From positions 186,001 to 250,000 of the forward strand of contig NZ_JBBCOR010000004.1 in NCBI RefSeq assembly GCF_037151175.1: DNA of 64,000 nt. The letters run 5' to 3'. Source of the DNA: Asaia sp003994335. Lineage in GTDB: Bacteria > Pseudomonadota > Alphaproteobacteria > Acetobacterales > Acetobacteraceae. Positions 36,342 through 44,158 of this stretch are shown piece by piece. The notes beneath the pieces were generated by a model, which was not told where the DNA came from, ran no database searches, and worked only from the letters and a program-made list of their open reading frames with translations. The translations under genes were made by a program, and so were the position numbers. Each line of letters begins with the position of its first letter. Within the stretch, counting starts at the first letter, position 1.

Positions 36342-37060
36342 GCGGTATCTGCCAGATTCTGGGAATGGGTCCGGGCGATCCGGAGCTCCTGACCCTAAAG
36401 GCCGTGCGTCTGCTTGCCGGTGCTGACTGCGTGGCGTGGTTCGCCGCCTGTGGGCGCCCCGGCCATGCGCGGGTAATCGCAGGCGCGCATGTGCCCGATC
36501 ACGCCGAGGAATTGCGGTTCGACTATCCCTTCACGACCGGAGTGTCCGTAGAGGACCCGCGTTACCTGATCGAGATGGCGGCATTTTATGATGACTGTGC
36601 CGCCCGCCTCGCCAGGGAGCTTGAAAGAGGGCGGCGTATTGCCCTGCTTTGTGAGGGTGACCCGTTCCTGTACGGTTCGGCGATGTATCTTTTCGACCGG
36701 CTGAGCCCGCATTTCCGTTGCGAGATCGTGCCGGGTATTACTGGTATGAGCGGATGCTGGTCGGCGGCATCGCTCCCCATGGTGCACGGCGATGACGTGC
36801 TGAGCGTGCTGCCTGCGACCATGGATGAGGAAAGCCTTGTCACATGGCTGTGCAAGGGGGATGCGCATGTGATCATGAAGATCGGGCGTAATCTGGACAA
36901 GGTACGCGCTGCGCTGGCCAGGAGCGGGCGTGAAAGCAAGGCGATCTATGTGGAGCGGGGCACGCAATCGGGCCAGCTCTGCCTGCCGCTTGAACGCGCG
37001 CCTGAGAAAGCCCCCTATTTCTCGATGGTGCTCGTCCCCGGCAGGGCGCGCGCGCGGTGA
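36338..37060 (+). CDS. cobI: Precorrin-2 C20-methyltransferase
   Basis: A 240-residue SAM-dependent methyltransferase of the tetrapyrrole methylase fold. It has the GMGPGDPELLTLKAVRLL opening with the SAM-contacting GxGxGD, then the CEGDPFLYGSAMYLFDRL and EIVPGITGMSGCWSAA segments specific to CobI/CbiL. It methylates C-20 of precorrin-2 to give precorrin-3A, the CobG substrate. It overlaps cobH and cobJ by four bases each. Confidence 0.95.
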   Translation: MSGICQILGMGPGDPELLTLKAVRLLAGADCVAWFAACGRPGHARVIAGAHVPDHAEELRFDYPFTTGVSVEDPRYLIEMAAFYDDCAARLARELERGRRIALLCEGDPFLYGSAMYLFDRLSPHFRCEIVPGITGMSGCWSAASLPMVHGDDVLSVLPATMDEESLVTWLCKGDAHVIMKIGRNLDKVRAALARSGRESKAIYVERGTQSGQLCLPLERAPEKAPYFSMVLVPGRARAR

Positions 37061-37818
37061 GTGGCATTCTGTTCATCGTCGGGCTCGGGCCGGGTGCGCC
37101 TGGACAGATCACCGATGACGCGCGTGATGCGCTGTCCCAGGCGAGCGATCTCCTTGGCTACGGGCTGTATGTGACGCGGGCGCGGGCGTTAGGGGCCTCG
37201 CCACAGGCAGTCTCCCATGAAACCGATAATCGCGAGGAACTGGACCGGGCCCGTCACGCGCTCGATCTCGCTGCGCAGGGGCGGTGCCCGGTTGTCGTAT
37301 CCGGTGGGGATGCAGGCGTGTTCGGCATGGCGAGCGCCGTGTTCGAGGCTGTCGCAGAAGGACCTGTCTCGTGGCGTGGGCTCGATATCAGGGTTATCCC
37401 CGGCGTGACGGCGGTGCTCGCGGTGTCAGCTCGGCTGGGTGCGCCCTTGGGGGGAGATTTCTGCGTGATCTCGCTTTCCGATAATCTGAAACCCTGGGAG
37501 GTCGTGGCGCGGCGGCTTTCTTTCGCAGCTCAGGCCGGGCTGGTGATTGCGCTTTACAACCCCCGCTCCCTGGCCCGCCCGGACCAGCTCGACAAGGCGT
37601 TCGATGTGTTGCGCGATGTGCTGCCGGCTGAGACGCCGGTCGTCTTCGCACGTGCCATCGGACGTGAGAACGAGCATGTGCTCGGCGTTCCCCTGTCTGA
37701 AGCGCGGGGCGAGGCGGCTGATATGAGCACGCTCGTGCTTGTCGGGTGCGCCCAGACGCGGCTGATCGAGCGTCCGGGCCTGAATCCGTGGCTCTATACG
37801 CTGCGTCGCATACCCTGA
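37057..37818 (+). CDS. cobJ: Precorrin-3B C17-methyltransferase
   Basis: A 253-residue CobJ/CbiH methyltransferase, the ring-contracting enzyme. Runs seen are IVGLGPGAPGQITDDARDAL, the SGGDAGVFGMASAV motif and IPGVTAVLAVSARLGAPLGGDFCVISLSD. It begins with GTG overlapping the cobI stop (GTGA). Its last 25 bases overlap the end of cobK on the opposite strand, an unusual feature inside an otherwise one-direction pathway cluster. Confidence 0.95.
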   Translation: MSGILFIVGLGPGAPGQITDDARDALSQASDLLGYGLYVTRARALGASPQAVSHETDNREELDRARHALDLAAQGRCPVVVSGGDAGVFGMASAVFEAVAEGPVSWRGLDIRVIPGVTAVLAVSARLGAPLGGDFCVISLSDNLKPWEVVARRLSFAAQAGLVIALYNPRSLARPDQLDKAFDVLRDVLPAETPVVFARAIGRENEHVLGVPLSEARGEAADMSTLVLVGCAQTRLIERPGLNPWLYTLRRIP

Positions 37819-38534
37819 ATCCAGGCAAGGACTTCCTCCACACTGGTGCATTCGTTGGCTGGAGGCAGAAGGGGGCGGTCGACCATCACCACTTCGATGC
37901 CGAGTTGCCTGGCGGCTTCCAGCTTGGGGGCGGTCGCGTCAGAGCCAGCATTTTTTGTCACGAGACAATCGATCTCGTGATGACGCAATAGGGTGATCTC
38001 TTCATCGAGTGCGAAAGGCCCGCGTGCGAGAATGACCAGACTTCGTCGGGGCAAGGGAAGGGGCGGTCTTTCGATGCTCCGGACGACGTAAAAATGGGGC
38101 GTATCGATGAAGGGATCCAGATCCTTGCGACCCGTCGTCAGGAAGACTCGGCGCGGTGTCTCCCCCAGAGCTTTGGGCACCTCAGCGATCGCCGCGACAT
38201 GAGTCCAGTGTGCGCCCGTTCCGGGACGCCAGGCCGGTCTGATGAGACGCAGGAGGGGCAAGGCGCAAAGCGCGCAGGCTTCTACCGCATGCCGGCTCAT
38301 CTGCGCGGCGAAAGGATGGGTTGCGTCGATGACAAGATCGATCGCAGCGTCGCGCAGGGTGCGCGCGAGGCCGGCAATGCCGCCAAATCCGCCGATGCGG
38401 GTCTCGACAGGCACAGGCAATGCCGAGATTGTGACCCCGGCGAGTGAAAAAATGATATGATGCAGCCCTCGGGACTCGAGCGCCTCGCAAAGAAGCCGCG
38501 CTTCCGTGGTTCCTCCAAGGATCAGGATTTTCAT
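37794..38534 (-). CDS. cobK: Precorrin-6A reductase
   Basis: A 246-residue NADPH-dependent reductase that makes precorrin-6B. ILILGGTTEARLL at the N-terminus is the family nucleotide-binding opening, with VIDATHPFAAQMSRHA near residue 70 and LVTKNAGSDATAPKLEAA near the C-terminus, all typical of CobK/CbiJ. It is encoded against the direction of its neighbours: it overlaps cobJ tail-to-tail by 25 bases and its ATG is three bases from the likely cobL start. It therefore needs its own promoter, which must lie within the cobL coding region. Confidence 0.95.
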   Translation of the reverse strand: MKILILGGTTEARLLCEALESRGLHHIIFSLAGVTISALPVPVETRIGGFGGIAGLARTLRDAAIDLVIDATHPFAAQMSRHAVEACALCALPLLRLIRPAWRPGTGAHWTHVAAIAEVPKALGETPRRVFLTTGRKDLDPFIDTPHFYVVRSIERPPLPLPRRSLVILARGPFALDEEITLLRHHEIDCLVTKNAGSDATAPKLEAARQLGIEVVMVDRPLLPPANECTSVEEVLAWIQGMRRSV

Positions 38535-38537
38535 CTC

Positions 38538-39776
38538 TTGCTTTCTCCCCTCTCCCCGACAGGCGCATCACCGTGGCTGACACTGGTCGGTCTTGGCGAA
38601 GACGGGTTTGCGGCGCTTTCCCGGTCAGCGCAACGGGCAATCGCTGAAGCGGATCTGGTCATGGGGGGCAGGCGGCATCTCGCGTTGATCGAGGGGCATA
38701 ACACGGGGGCTCTCATTCCGTGGTCTACTCCCTATGCGCAGTCCCTGGACAGGATCGAGGCGCATCGGGGTAGGAGGATCGTGGTTCTCGCTTCGGGAGA
38801 CCCGTTCTGCTTCGGTATCGGCAGCCTGATCATGCAGCGTTTCGGACGTGAGGCGCTTGATGTTCTGCCGGGACGATCCTGCTTTACCCTTGCTTGCGCG
38901 CGGCTGGGTTGGAGCGGGCAGAATACCGGCTACGCTTCCTTGTGCGGTCGCCCACTGGCGCGCCTCGTGCCGTTGATCCAGCCGGGGGCTCGCCTGATGA
39001 TCCTGAGTGCCGATGAAACGACCCCCGGTCTGCTGGCCGAGTGGCTTGTTGCCCGTGGGTGCGGCGGCAGTATCCTGCACGTGCTCGAGGCCCTGGGAGG
39101 CCCGCATGAGCGCATGCGCTCTCTGACAGCCAGTGATCCTGTTCCCCCTGATATCGCACGGCTCAACATGGTGGCGCTGGAGATCGTGGCGGAGAGCAGT
39201 GCGACTTTGCTGCCTCTGACCAGCGGATTGCCTGACTATCTCTTCGAGCATGACGGCCAGATGACCAAGCAAGAGGTCCGGGCCGTCACCCTGGCCGCGC
39301 TTGCTCCGCATCCAGGAGAGACCTTGTGGGATATGGGGGCAGGGTCGGGATCGATCGGTATCGAATGGATGCTGCGCCACCCCTCAAACCGCTGCATCGC
39401 GATCGAGCGCGATGCAGGGCGCGCAGCACGTATCCTGCGCAATGCCGAGGCGCTGGGCGTGCCCGAGCTTCACGTGGAACAGCGTGCATTGCCTGTCGAT
39501 CTCTCGGATCTGCCCCGGCCCGACGCCGTTTTTATCGGTGGGGGTGTCGGGACTGCGGGGCTGCTCGATTCAGGCTGGAACGCTCTGGCGTCAGGCGGGC
39601 GTCTCGTGGCCAATGCGGTGACGCTTGAGGGCGAGCAGCGCCTCTTCCAGGCTTTTCAAGCATGGGGTGGTGCGCTATCGCGCATCGGCGTAGAGCGTCT
39701 AGGACCGATAGGAAATGTGTTTGGATTCAAACCGGCCATGACAGTGACCCAGTATCAGGCTGTCAAGACATGCTGA
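38538..39776 (+). CDS. cobL: Precorrin-6Y C5,15-methyltransferase (decarboxylating)
   Basis: A bifunctional CobL of about 412 residues. The N-terminal CbiE-like methylase starts WLTLVGLGEDGFAALS, and the C-terminal CbiT-like Rossmann methylase has DMGAGSGSIGIEW and VFIGGGVG. It methylates C-5 and C-15 and decarboxylates the C-12 acetate. I chose the TTG at 38538 because it gives the length of characterised CobL (about 413) and abuts cobK; an ATG at 38457/38460 would add 26-27 residues and overlap cobK by 75-78 bases. The true start is uncertain. It overlaps cobE by seven bases. Confidence 0.9.
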   Translation: MLSPLSPTGASPWLTLVGLGEDGFAALSRSAQRAIAEADLVMGGRRHLALIEGHNTGALIPWSTPYAQSLDRIEAHRGRRIVVLASGDPFCFGIGSLIMQRFGREALDVLPGRSCFTLACARLGWSGQNTGYASLCGRPLARLVPLIQPGARLMILSADETTPGLLAEWLVARGCGGSILHVLEALGGPHERMRSLTASDPVPPDIARLNMVALEIVAESSATLLPLTSGLPDYLFEHDGQMTKQEVRAVTLAALAPHPGETLWDMGAGSGSIGIEWMLRHPSNRCIAIERDAGRAARILRNAEALGVPELHVEQRALPVDLSDLPRPDAVFIGGGVGTAGLLDSGWNALASGGRLVANAVTLEGEQRLFQAFQAWGGALSRIGVERLGPIGNVFGFKPAMTVTQYQAVKTC

Positions 39777-40141
39777 TCGGAGGATTGGGCTGCAAGCTCG
39801 ATGCCTCTCCCGAGGCCATGATTGCCGTGGTGCGTCAGGCGATTGCGGTCTGGGGTATGCCGCATAGCTTTGCGGTGCCGCCGTTCCGCCAGCATCACGC
39901 AGCGGTCGAGGCCGTTTCTGCCCTGTTTGGCCTGCCCGTCGAGATCGTAGATCTGATGGCGCTTGCCAAGGCACAGCCGCGCTGCCTGACGCATTCAGAG
40001 CGTGCGCGCATCACCATGGGATTTGGCTCCATCGCCGAGGGCTGCGCCCTTGCGGCACTCGGCCCGCAGGCACGTCTGTTGGGTGCACGCCTGGCTGGCG
40101 ATGGCGTCACCTGCGCCTTCGCCATGCTCGGGGCGGAATGA
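39770..40141 (+). CDS. cobE: CobE/CbiG C-terminal domain protein of cobalamin synthesis
   Basis: A 123-residue small protein matching the CobE/CbiG-C family: IGGLGCKLDASPEAM opening, a central PFRQHHAAVEAVSALFGLPVEIV helix-strand unit and the SIAEGCALAALGPQARLLG tail. Its role in the aerobic route is not well defined; relatives of CbiG in the anaerobic route open the lactone ring. It begins within the last codons of cobL, and the next start (cobM) lies four bases past its stop, so it is part of the cobL-E-M unit. Confidence 0.85.
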   Translation: MLIGGLGCKLDASPEAMIAVVRQAIAVWGMPHSFAVPPFRQHHAAVEAVSALFGLPVEIVDLMALAKAQPRCLTHSERARITMGFGSIAEGCALAALGPQARLLGARLAGDGVTCAFAMLGAE

Positions 40142-40145
40142 GCCC

Positions 40146-40928
40146 GTGACGGTTCATTTCATCGGGGCGGGGCCGGGTGCCGCCGATCTCATGACCCTCC
40201 GAGGGCGTGATATCCTGGCCAGCGTCCCGGTCTGTTTGTATGCCGGGTCAATCGTGCCGAGAGAGATTCTTGGGTTCTGCGGGCCCGAGACGCATTTTGT
40301 GGATACGGCGCCGCTTTGCCTGGACGAGATCGAGACGCAGTTCCGTGAGGCCCATGAGCGCGGCCAGGATGTGGCCAGACTGCATTCAGGAGACTTGTCG
40401 CTTTACAGCGCGGTGGCCGAGCAGGTGGCGCGGCTGGAAAAGCTAGGAATACCCTACACCCTCACGCCGGGGGTGCCGGCCTATGCTGCGGCGGCCTCGA
40501 TACTCGGTCGTGAGCTTACTGTGCCGGGCGTGGCGCAATCGCTGGTGCTGACGCGGCTCTCCGGGCGCGCCTCGGCCATGCCCGCGCGCGAAGCACTGGA
40601 GTCTTTCGCGGCGACGGGAGCCACTCTGGCGATACATCTTGCCATTCACCGTCTGGATGAGGTGGTGCGCCGCCTGCTGCCTCTTTACGGCGCTGATTGT
40701 CCGGCTGCAGTGATTGCCCGCGCGAGTTGGCCCGATGAACGCGTCGTGCAGGCACCCCTAGGTGCTATCGCATCAGCCCTGGCCGATGCGCCCGAAACGC
40801 GCACGGCACTCATCCTGGTGGGCAGGGCACTCGATCCCGTTCTCGTGCGCGAGAGCGCGCTTTATGATCCGAACTATCAGCGACGATATCGCGGGCGTGA
40901 CGAGGCATTTCCCACGAGCAGTGTCTAA
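40146..40928 (+). CDS. cobM: Precorrin-4 C11-methyltransferase
   Basis: A 260-residue CobM/CbiF methyltransferase: VHFIGAGPGAADLMTLRGRDIL opening, CLYAGSIVPREIL, RLHSGDLSLYSAVAEQ and TPGVPAYAAAASILGRELTVPGV, which together are diagnostic. It methylates C-11 of precorrin-4 to precorrin-5. The GTG at 40146 is the first codon of the conserved domain; longer in-frame extensions lie inside cobE. It is the last gene of the cluster. The next pathway enzyme, precorrin-6A synthase (CobF), is not encoded in the window. Confidence 0.95.
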   Translation: MTVHFIGAGPGAADLMTLRGRDILASVPVCLYAGSIVPREILGFCGPETHFVDTAPLCLDEIETQFREAHERGQDVARLHSGDLSLYSAVAEQVARLEKLGIPYTLTPGVPAYAAAASILGRELTVPGVAQSLVLTRLSGRASAMPAREALESFAATGATLAIHLAIHRLDEVVRRLLPLYGADCPAAVIARASWPDERVVQAPLGAIASALADAPETRTALILVGRALDPVLVRESALYDPNYQRRYRGRDEAFPTSSV

Positions 40929-41162
40929 AACACGCGCAGCGGAAAGACCCAGGCGGTATCTTGGCGAGGCAGCTCTATTGTTCCGGATCCGGTGAGCCCA
41001 GCCTCACCCGTTTTGACAGGCCAAGGTAGACCGATACCTGTTTCCCAGCTGCGCGATCCGTTGGAGACATCAAGCGAGCGTGAGCCCCATGCCTGGCAGG
41101 GAACGTTTCATCGTACTGCGAGCACAGGGCAATGTCGCTGCCTGGAGAGGGGATCGTCGGCG

Positions 41163-41609
41163 TCAGGAAAGGGTTTTGGCCTTGGCGCGAGGGGAAGGGG
41201 AGAGCCCTTCGCGCGCCTCTTTCTGACGTGCTTCCTTCTGACGGGCGGCATTCTGCTTGTGCACCTGACGCTCCATCCATTTCTGAGCAGTCAGTTTCAG
41301 CTCCGGGTCAAGCAGGCGATAAAGCCGCAGCAGGTCATCTTCATCTGGGGTCAGAACCGCGGGAATATCTTCCTCGATCATGCCCGTCAGGAAGGCCTCC
41401 GTCGATACGCCGAACAATACCGCGAGCTTGGGAATATATTTTCGCAAACTACCGACGCGCCCTGTTTCCCAAAAAGCAACAGCCGAGCGTGATACCCCGA
41501 GCGCATCGGCAAGTTGTTGCTGACTAAGCCCCTGACTCTTGCGCAGCATTGCAATCCGGCGTGTCAGAGCAAAGCTTGGCGAGATTTCTCCCTTCTGGTC
41601 GATCGGCAT
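41163..41609 (-). CDS. XRE-family transcriptional regulator
   Basis: A 148-residue regulator with an N-terminal helix-turn-helix, about residues 15-70: MLRKSQGLSQQQLADALGVS then RSAVAFWETGR. A middle helical region (DEDDLLRLYRLLDPELK) resembles the usual XRE dimer part, and the basic tail holds a short direct repeat (RQKEARQKEAREG). The ATG at 41609 was taken over a TTG start at 41651. It is divergent from the pirin gene, and might bind the palindrome near the pirin promoter, though nothing proves that. Its target is unknown. Confidence 0.85.
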   Translation of the reverse strand: MPIDQKGEISPSFALTRRIAMLRKSQGLSQQQLADALGVSRSAVAFWETGRVGSLRKYIPKLAVLFGVSTEAFLTGMIEEDIPAVLTPDEDDLLRLYRLLDPELKLTAQKWMERQVHKQNAARQKEARQKEAREGLSPSPRAKAKTLS

Positions 41610-41846
41610 ATTTCTTGTTCTCTGTTCTTCAGGAGACGTGACTTTGTTCAATATAGCACTTGATCACCGCAGAGATCATCCCCCCGGATGTGTTTCGTCA
41701 TCGAAATCGACCTCACCTTGTCGTAGCGTGAGCGCAAATTCAGCCTCGTATCCGGTTTCATGAGAAGTCTATGATGGTGAGTCAGGCCGCCTGAACAACG
41801 AGCGCCAGGCCGAGCCATCGCGGCGACTGTCAGGCGATTCATCTGG

Positions 41847-41882
41847 AATGGAAAGAATCGCTTTCCATTATTTCTATATAAT
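41847..41882 (+). promoter_or_regulatory. Pirin promoter: 9-bp inverted repeat plus TATAAT
   Basis: AATGGAAAG-aatcg-CTTTCCATT (41847-41869) is a perfect 9-bp inverted repeat. A consensus -10 box TATAAT lies at 41877-41882, so the palindrome covers the -35 region. Transcription would begin near 41889, about 58 bases before the pirin ATG. A bound repressor there would block polymerase. Confidence 0.65.
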
Positions 41883-41946
41883 CTGGACTCCCTGCTTCGT
41901 AAGGTCGTTGCTGCAAAGACCATCGACCCAGTTGGAGGCTCTTCTC

Positions 41947-42648
41947 ATGATCGAACTACGTCCTTTCGCCTCTCTCGGCCATGCTGATCACGGCTGGCTC
42001 AAGGCCGCCCATCACTTCTCCTTCGCCGAATATCGTGATCCGTCCCGTATGGGGTGGGGGGCGCTGCGTGTCTGGAATGACGACGAGATCGCGCCCAATA
42101 CCGGTTTTCCTGCTCACCCGCATCGCGACATGGAAATCATCACCTATGTCCGCACAGGGGCCATCTCGCACAAGGATTCCCTGGGCAATGAAGGCCGTAC
42201 CGAGGCAGGTCAGGTTCAGGTCATGTCGGCCGGGACGGGTATCGTGCATAGCGAGGTCAATATCGAGCCGGTTACGACCACGCTGTTTCAGATCTGGATT
42301 CTCCCTGATCGGCGCGGTCACGCTCCGTCCTGGGGTACGCGCCCTTTCCCGGTCGAGGCACGGGATAACCGTCTGGTGACTCTCGCCTCTGGCGTGGAGG
42401 GCGACGAGGACGCCCTCAGGATCAATGCCACGGCACGGGTCAAGGCCGCTACGCTGCGCGCCGGAAGCGCTGTGCAGTGGGAACTCGCGCCTGGCTGGTC
42501 TGGCTATGTCGTCCTTGCCTCAGGCGCGGCTCGTCTGCGTGATCTGATGCTGCACAAGCGAGATGGCGCCGCCATACGCGACGAACGCACTCTCATCATC
42601 CATGCCGAGCAGGATTCCGAGATCGTCATCGTCGAGACGATTGGCTGA
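41947..42648 (+). CDS. Pirin family protein (quercetinase-like cupin)
   Basis: A 233-residue bicupin of the YhhW/pirin family. The metal ligands of the first barrel are complete: His57 and His59 (HPHRDMEI), His101 and Glu103 (GIVHSE). This set supports iron binding and, in YhhW, quercetin 2,3-dioxygenase activity. The C-terminal barrel is reduced (ASGAARLRDLML). A GGAGG ribosome binding site eight bases upstream fixes the start. It has its own promoter with an operator-like palindrome and is divergent from an XRE regulator. Stress- or redox-linked roles are known for relatives; the real substrate is unclear. Confidence 0.92.
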   Translation: MIELRPFASLGHADHGWLKAAHHFSFAEYRDPSRMGWGALRVWNDDEIAPNTGFPAHPHRDMEIITYVRTGAISHKDSLGNEGRTEAGQVQVMSAGTGIVHSEVNIEPVTTTLFQIWILPDRRGHAPSWGTRPFPVEARDNRLVTLASGVEGDEDALRINATARVKAATLRAGSAVQWELAPGWSGYVVLASGAARLRDLMLHKRDGAAIRDERTLIIHAEQDSEIVIVETIG

Positions 42649-42659
42649 GAGTGCTTTCC

Positions 42660-42682
42660 TATACCCTACCCCCTAGGGTATA
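42660..42682 (+). promoter_or_regulatory. Metal-sensor operator ahead of the CsoR/RcnR-type gene
   Basis: TATACCCTA-ccccc-TAGGGTATA is a perfect 9-bp inverted repeat around a C5 tract, followed by GGGGGTAT and the ATG. The AT-flanked G/C tract is the shape recognised by CsoR/RcnR/FrmR-family repressors. The G-tract at 42683-42687 also serves as the ribosome binding site. Confidence 0.7.
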
Positions 42683-42690
42683 GGGGGTAT

Positions 42691-42957
42691 ATGAGCGCAC
42701 CGAATCACAAGAAGATCACCCACCGCCTGAAACAGGCTCATGGTCATCTCGCGACCATTCTCGACATGATCGAGGCCGAGCGAAGCTGCGCTGATCTGGC
42801 GCAGCAGATCCAGGCGGTGGAAAACACGCTGCGCAATGCCAAGCGCAGCCTTATCCAGGATCATGTCGAGCATTGTATCGTCGAAGCGCTCGAGGATGGC
42901 GGGGTCAGTCGCGATTCTGCCATGCAGGAATTTGCCCGTCTCGTGAAATATCTCTGA
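42691..42957 (+). CDS. Metal-sensing repressor of the CsoR/RcnR family
   Basis: An 88-residue all-helical DUF156 repressor that releases DNA on metal (or aldehyde) binding. The likely ligands are Cys33, His58 and Cys62 in the W-X-Y positions of the family, with an extra His6 near the N-terminus as in the Ni/Co-sensing branch. The upstream palindrome with a central C5 tract abuts the start, indicating self-control and control of the two downstream pump genes, which follow after 12 bases. The Cys-His-Cys set is the copper CsoR pattern, whereas the pump looks like a divalent cation exporter, so the inducer is open. Confidence 0.88.
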   Translation: MSAPNHKKITHRLKQAHGHLATILDMIEAERSCADLAQQIQAVENTLRNAKRSLIQDHVEHCIVEALEDGGVSRDSAMQEFARLVKYL

Positions 42958-42969
42958 CAGGGACGGGGA

Positions 42970-44151
42970 ATGGCGATGGGCTCTCCCTCAATGCGTTGCG
43001 CGATCCTGGCTTTGGCCTTTGGTGCGGGGTTTGGCTTTTCCTCGGCGCCGGTCAGGGCAGCCGAGCCCTGGCGTCATGATTATGTCCTGTCCGATGAAGC
43101 CCAACGCAACGAGCATGTCACGCTTGTTGCGTTGCGTCAGGGCAGGGTGTTTGCCCAGGTACAGGCCATGGCGCGCGTGGACGCCGATACGAGCCGGGTG
43201 ATCGATATCCATTCTGCCGGATCGGGCAAGGTGACGGCGGTGCACGTGACGCCGGGCGAGCCCGTCATCCAGGGGCAGGCGCTCATTTCCTATACCGATC
43301 ACTCCTTGCACGAATTGCAGCTGCAGCGTGAACAGGTCGAGGCAGCTCTGGCCTCGGCACGCGCGGGGGAAACCGAGGCTGACCTGCTCTACAAGCGTGG
43401 TCTGGCCCTCGCAGGGAGCGCCGTCTCGCGCGGCGAGCTTGAACGCCGCCGCATGGTGCTCGAGCAGCAGCGCGGTCTGGTGACGGCGCGCAAAGCTGAT
43501 CTGGCGACGCTTGAGCATAGGCAGACGGAAGAATTCACCTCGGTGACCGAGCGGATCGTTCAGGATGAGGCTTCGGACCTCATCAGCCCCGTCAAGGGGG
43601 TGGTGCAGGCGGTCAGGACTTCAGTCGCGGCCGATATCAGCGCGGGTGATAATCTCGTGACGGTTGTTGATCTCTCGCGTCTATGGCTCGTCGCTGATCT
43701 CTCGCCGGAAGACGCATCCGGCCTCGCACCGGGGGGCGCGGCCGAATTCCGCCTTGCAGGGCAAAAATCCGGTGTCGTGCTGGCAGCCCGTATAAGCACG
43801 ATTGCCGGTCTGGCAGACCCGGCAACCGGGCTTGTGCGTGTGGTTTGTGTGCTCGATCACCCGCCTGTCTCTCTTCGCCCCGGCATGATGCTCGATGCTG
43901 CTTTCCAGACCGGAGAGGGTACGCCCGGTCTCGTCGTGCCTGTCGGGGCACTACAGCAGATCAATGGCGAGGACGTGGTCTTTCTCCGCAAGGACCCTAC
44001 GCACTTCACCCCAATCTCGGTGCAGATTCACGTCCAGGATGACGATCATGCCGCTATCAGCGGAGCGTTGAAGGGGGGACAGGTCGTTGTGGAGCAGGGG
44101 AGCTTTGCGCTCAAATCGATGGCGTTGCTTTCCTCAATGACGGCGGACTGA
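42970..44151 (+). CDS. RND efflux periplasmic adaptor of a heavy-metal exporter
   Basis: A 393-residue membrane fusion protein. Signal peptide of about 30 residues ending SSAPVRA-AEP; then a lipoyl/barrel-sandwich region (GSGKVTAVHVTPGEPV), a short coiled-coil hairpin at about 110-180, the second half (SPVKGVVQAVRTSVAADI), and a C-terminal beta-barrel. It bridges the RND pump and an outer membrane channel. It lacks the His/Cys-rich C-terminal domain found in some CzcB/CusB. The start is ATG with GGGGA just upstream. It is the second gene of the metal-sensor operon and lies seven bases ahead of the pump gene. Confidence 0.88.
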   Translation: MAMGSPSMRCAILALAFGAGFGFSSAPVRAAEPWRHDYVLSDEAQRNEHVTLVALRQGRVFAQVQAMARVDADTSRVIDIHSAGSGKVTAVHVTPGEPVIQGQALISYTDHSLHELQLQREQVEAALASARAGETEADLLYKRGLALAGSAVSRGELERRRMVLEQQRGLVTARKADLATLEHRQTEEFTSVTERIVQDEASDLISPVKGVVQAVRTSVAADISAGDNLVTVVDLSRLWLVADLSPEDASGLAPGGAAEFRLAGQKSGVVLAARISTIAGLADPATGLVRVVCVLDHPPVSLRPGMMLDAAFQTGEGTPGLVVPVGALQQINGEDVVFLRKDPTHFTPISVQIHVQDDDHAAISGALKGGQVVVEQGSFALKSMALLSSMTAD

Positions 44152-44158
44152 CGCCGCC

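Noticed and set aside
40929..41162. Extra cobalamin gene after cobM
   Set aside because: Open frames on both strands lack any match to cob families; the stretch seems non-coding.
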